A DNA stretch of 44,432 nucleotides, from positions 1-44,432 of IMG/VR virus record IMGVR_UViG_3300025641_000656; one strand, given 5' to 3'. A model generated the notes under the pieces. It worked only from the letters and a program-made list of their open reading frames with translations, made no database searches and was not told the origin of the DNA. Positions within the stretch are counted from its first letter, which is position 1. The number at the start of each line of letters is the position of its first letter. This DNA comes from a virus. Position numbers and translations under genes: made by a program. This document shows, one piece after another, positions 42,379 to 44,432 of this stretch.

Positions 42379-44142
42379 ATGAAGAACCCAGAAGATTTTA
42401 AAAACAATCCGTTATACACTGATATAACGAAGCTTGATCATTTATCACCGTCCCCTTCTTTTAATTACAGCTGGAGTCATGACTCGGGGCGTTGGGAGCC
42501 CCAGTCAGATATATTCAGTGGTTACATCGACTTAAGCGATACTCACAAGATATTGCTTGGGATATCAGGAACCATACAAGGTTTTACGGGGGCCCTAAGC
42601 GATATAAATATCGGGGTAAACCTAGACCAAGATACGGAATCCCATAGACTACTATCAGGCATATCTGGATCATTAGGAAATAATAACGATGGAGAAACCC
42701 ATAGGCTACTATCGGGAATATCTGGATCATTAGGAAATAATAATGATGGAGAAACCCACAGGCTACTATCAGGAATATCTGGCGCCCTAGGCAATAATAA
42801 TGATATAGAGACCCATCGACTACTTTCGGGGTTGTCTGAAGAGCTTTCTAATATACATATAGGGGTTGACTTAGACCACGATACAGAGACTCACAGGTTG
42901 CTTTCTGGGTTGTCTGGAGAACTTTCTAATATACATATAGGGGTTGACTTTGATCACGACACAGAGACACACAGGTTGCTTTCTGGGTTGTCTGGAGAAC
43001 TTTCCAACATACATATAGGCGTTGACTTTGATCACGACACAGAGACACACAGGTTGCTTTCTGGCATCTCAGGGGAGCTTGCGGACATACATATAGGGGT
43101 TGATTTCGATCATGATGTACAAACCCACGAATTACTTTCTGGCATTTCTCGTCAATTATCAGGGATTCGAAAAGGGGTCGATTTAGATCACGATGGAGAA
43201 ACCCATAGGTTACTGAATGCCGTAATAGGTAAATTAGATAACGTAGGAGGAACCTTAAATGTATGCGAAAATGGAATCCCTAGATCAAGGCAATTATCCC
43301 AACAGTGGAAATTAAAAACTAAAACCGTAAACCAAAAAATAGAAGAAGATTTTATATTGCTTGAGAACATCCCAGATCATCATAGATACGGGTATTCTAC
43401 AGGGCAGAGTTACGGCACAGACAGAAGCTTGTTTGATGATATATACGGAACTTATTTTAACAATGGAAGAATGAACGCGAATACGCCAGAAGAGTTTCAT
43501 CCGGATTACTTTATACATGCAGAATATACAGACCCAAATAGGGGCGTAGATAAAACAGAATGTTTTCATACTGATACTATGTTTGGGATTAGACAGGAAA
43601 ACGTAGGAGCTAGCTTGATAAACTCTTACGAGCTCGAAGATTTTAATGAAATGTATAAAAGGGGACTGCTTGACCATGTCACTATTTTTAACCACTCCCC
43701 CTATCCGATTCAGTTTCACACTGCAAAAAACAGAAGATACGACAATAGAGAGCTTGTTTCTCCGTTAAATAAAGATATAATATACCTGGAGTCGGACATG
43801 GCGGTAAAAATACAAAACGATGAGGCTGGAGGTATTTTTATAAAAAGACCACACACAATCTCAGGTTTCACGGTTACCTATTCTTTAACCTACAAGGATA
43901 CGGGTGTTTACGATGTTGTCCCCACGAACAATTTTAATCTATGGGAAATCGAAAAGCCGCAAAAAAGCAATTCCCACAAAGACTCCATTCTCCCAGTTGA
44001 AGAGCTTCCGGAAGATCCCGATTCTGAATTTAGCGTATGGGAGACTAAAGGCAATTATCTTATCCCAATACATGGAGAACCTCCTTTTGATACAGACTTT
44101 AGCCTGTGGAAGATTGAGGGAGATACCATGAAGGCTAAATAA
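42379..44142 (+). CDS. Repeat-containing probable fibre protein
   Basis: In this 587-residue protein, residues about 56-290 are ten H-x-LL units. The first is long; three are short (19 residues, HRLLSGISGSLGNNNDGET type); five are 26 residues (HRLLSGLSGELSNIHIG followed by V-D-x-D-H-D-T-E-T); the last is degenerate. The acidic loop D-x-D-H-D-T-E resembles calcium-binding turns, but this is not established. The C-terminal half (300-587) is globular-looking with Trp/Tyr-rich segments and a weak internal echo (EFSVWETKGN, DFSLWKIEGD). No Shine-Dalgarno is visible. A trimeric fibre or whisker is a sensible guess and not more. Confidence 0.75.
   Translation: MKNPEDFKNNPLYTDITKLDHLSPSPSFNYSWSHDSGRWEPQSDIFSGYIDLSDTHKILLGISGTIQGFTGALSDINIGVNLDQDTESHRLLSGISGSLGNNNDGETHRLLSGISGSLGNNNDGETHRLLSGISGALGNNNDIETHRLLSGLSEELSNIHIGVDLDHDTETHRLLSGLSGELSNIHIGVDFDHDTETHRLLSGLSGELSNIHIGVDFDHDTETHRLLSGISGELADIHIGVDFDHDVQTHELLSGISRQLSGIRKGVDLDHDGETHRLLNAVIGKLDNVGGTLNVCENGIPRSRQLSQQWKLKTKTVNQKIEEDFILLENIPDHHRYGYSTGQSYGTDRSLFDDIYGTYFNNGRMNANTPEEFHPDYFIHAEYTDPNRGVDKTECFHTDTMFGIRQENVGASLINSYELEDFNEMYKRGLLDHVTIFNHSPYPIQFHTAKNRRYDNRELVSPLNKDIIYLESDMAVKIQNDEAGGIFIKRPHTISGFTVTYSLTYKDTGVYDVVPTNNFNLWEIEKPQKSNSHKDSILPVEELPEDPDSEFSVWETKGNYLIPIHGEPPFDTDFSLWKIEGDTMKAK
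42544..43250 (+). repeat. Tandem coding repeats, 57- and 78-base units
   Basis: Three 57-base units (from about 42652) are followed by five 78-base units, in part almost identical in DNA (the unit beginning CACAGGTTGCTTTCTGG is nearly the same three times). They encode the H-x-LLSG repeats. Recent duplication or gene conversion is likely for the identical copies. Confidence 0.85.
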
Positions 44143-44432
44143 TGGACTTCTTCGAGATAAGTCATCCTATTAAAAAAATAGGACAAGATAAATATGTAAT
44201 AGGAAAGCAAGCGCTAGACCCTCTTGTTTTAATCGAGGGAAAAAAAATACAGACCGAAATAGGTCAGTTCAAAAATGTTCTGTCTGACAGTTCGACTGCG
44301 ATTAGTGGTTTTACAGAAAATTCCTTTATAGATAACTTAGTACTACAAACCGGAATCTTTCAGGATATATCGGGAGAAGTATTTCGCTCTGCTAGTGGTT
44401 TTACAGAAAATTCCTTTATAGACAACTTAGTA
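44142..44432 (+). CDS. Start of a further repeat protein (3' partial)
   Basis: An ATG at 44142 shares one base with the preceding stop (TAATG), and the frame is open to the window edge for 97 codons. The protein starts MDFFEISHPIKKIGQDKYVI. It contains the element SGFTENSFIDNLV twice, 30 residues apart, with ISGEV-type residues between. The place after a repetitive fibre gene suggests another structural repeat protein. Confidence 0.75.
   Translation, partial: MDFFEISHPIKKIGQDKYVIGKQALDPLVLIEGKKIQTEIGQFKNVLSDSSTAISGFTENSFIDNLVLQTGIFQDISGEVFRSASGFTENSFIDNLV
44304..44432 (+). repeat. Direct repeat of 39 bases, period 90, cut by the edge
   Basis: AGTGGTTTTACAGAAAATTC with its continuation occurs at 44304-44342 and 44394-44432. 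They differ in one base (GAT/GAC). The second copy ends at the last base of the window, so more copies may follow. Confidence 0.8.

Noticed and set aside
42652-43215. CRISPR-like array of regular repeats
   Set aside because: The units are multiples of three, lie in one open frame and encode regular protein repeats; there are no unique spacers.
1-44432. tRNA genes, integrase, attachment sites or insertion sequences
   Set aside because: No cloverleaf-like noncoding stretch is available (the longest gap is the 173-base divergent region), and no recombinase or transposase motif appears in any open frame.

Overview
The window is a piece of a tailed-phage genome with a lambda-like (siphovirus) tail, AT-rich and almost completely coding, with overlapping or abutting genes. 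No tRNA, rRNA, integrase, transposase or CRISPR array is visible. The host cannot be read directly. A tryptophan-rich module, present in the tail-tip protein and again in the fibre, resembles a module I remember from surface proteins of marine Verrucomicrobiota (Opitutae/Puniceicoccales group). That, together with ordinary sigma70-type promoters and few Shine-Dalgarno sites, makes a marine verrucomicrobial host a reasonable but unproven guess.

Region 1 (1-24847, rightward) is the tail module in lambda gene order: a partial upstream protein, the tape measure (H), two related beta-rich tail proteins, a protein with two gpM-type domains, gpL with its cysteines, a JAMM peptidase equivalent to the N-terminal half of gpK, and a gpI-gpJ fusion. 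A giant fibre follows J in the same reading frame behind a single TAA codon, and then a small protein with an S74 self-cleaving chaperone. The tape measure carries four G[YH][IV]PN[FY]-type motifs, two of which bracket an inserted domain with a PD-(D/E)XK nuclease pattern.

Region 2 (24837-38959, leftward) is a tightly packed operon of 17 genes. About a dozen encode sugar and cell-surface chemistry: GT-A and GT-B glycosyltransferases, GT9/heptosyltransferase-like proteins, a WavE-like and an exostosin-like transferase, a sulfotransferase, a SAM methyltransferase, a cupin, a GDPD-like protein and a HAD phosphatase fused to a sugar nucleotidyltransferase. A winged-helix protein heads the operon, and two DNA-metabolism-like genes sit near its end. 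One GT9 enzyme is split between two genes at a one-base frame change.

Region 3 (39133-44432, rightward) holds a small unknown protein, a dNMP kinase, a sigma-factor-like protein, SSB, another glycosyltransferase, an FmdB-like protein, a highly repetitive probable fibre protein and a further repeat protein cut by the window edge. Regions 2 and 3 are driven from a 173-base intergenic region with two face-away promoters. Both have 17-base spacers and extended -10 boxes, and both are placed so that the transcripts should start at or next to the ATG (leaderless).

The most unusual items are the tape measure with the embedded nuclease-like cargo, the phage-borne glycan decoration operon, the W-rich modules and the in-frame stop between J and the fibre.
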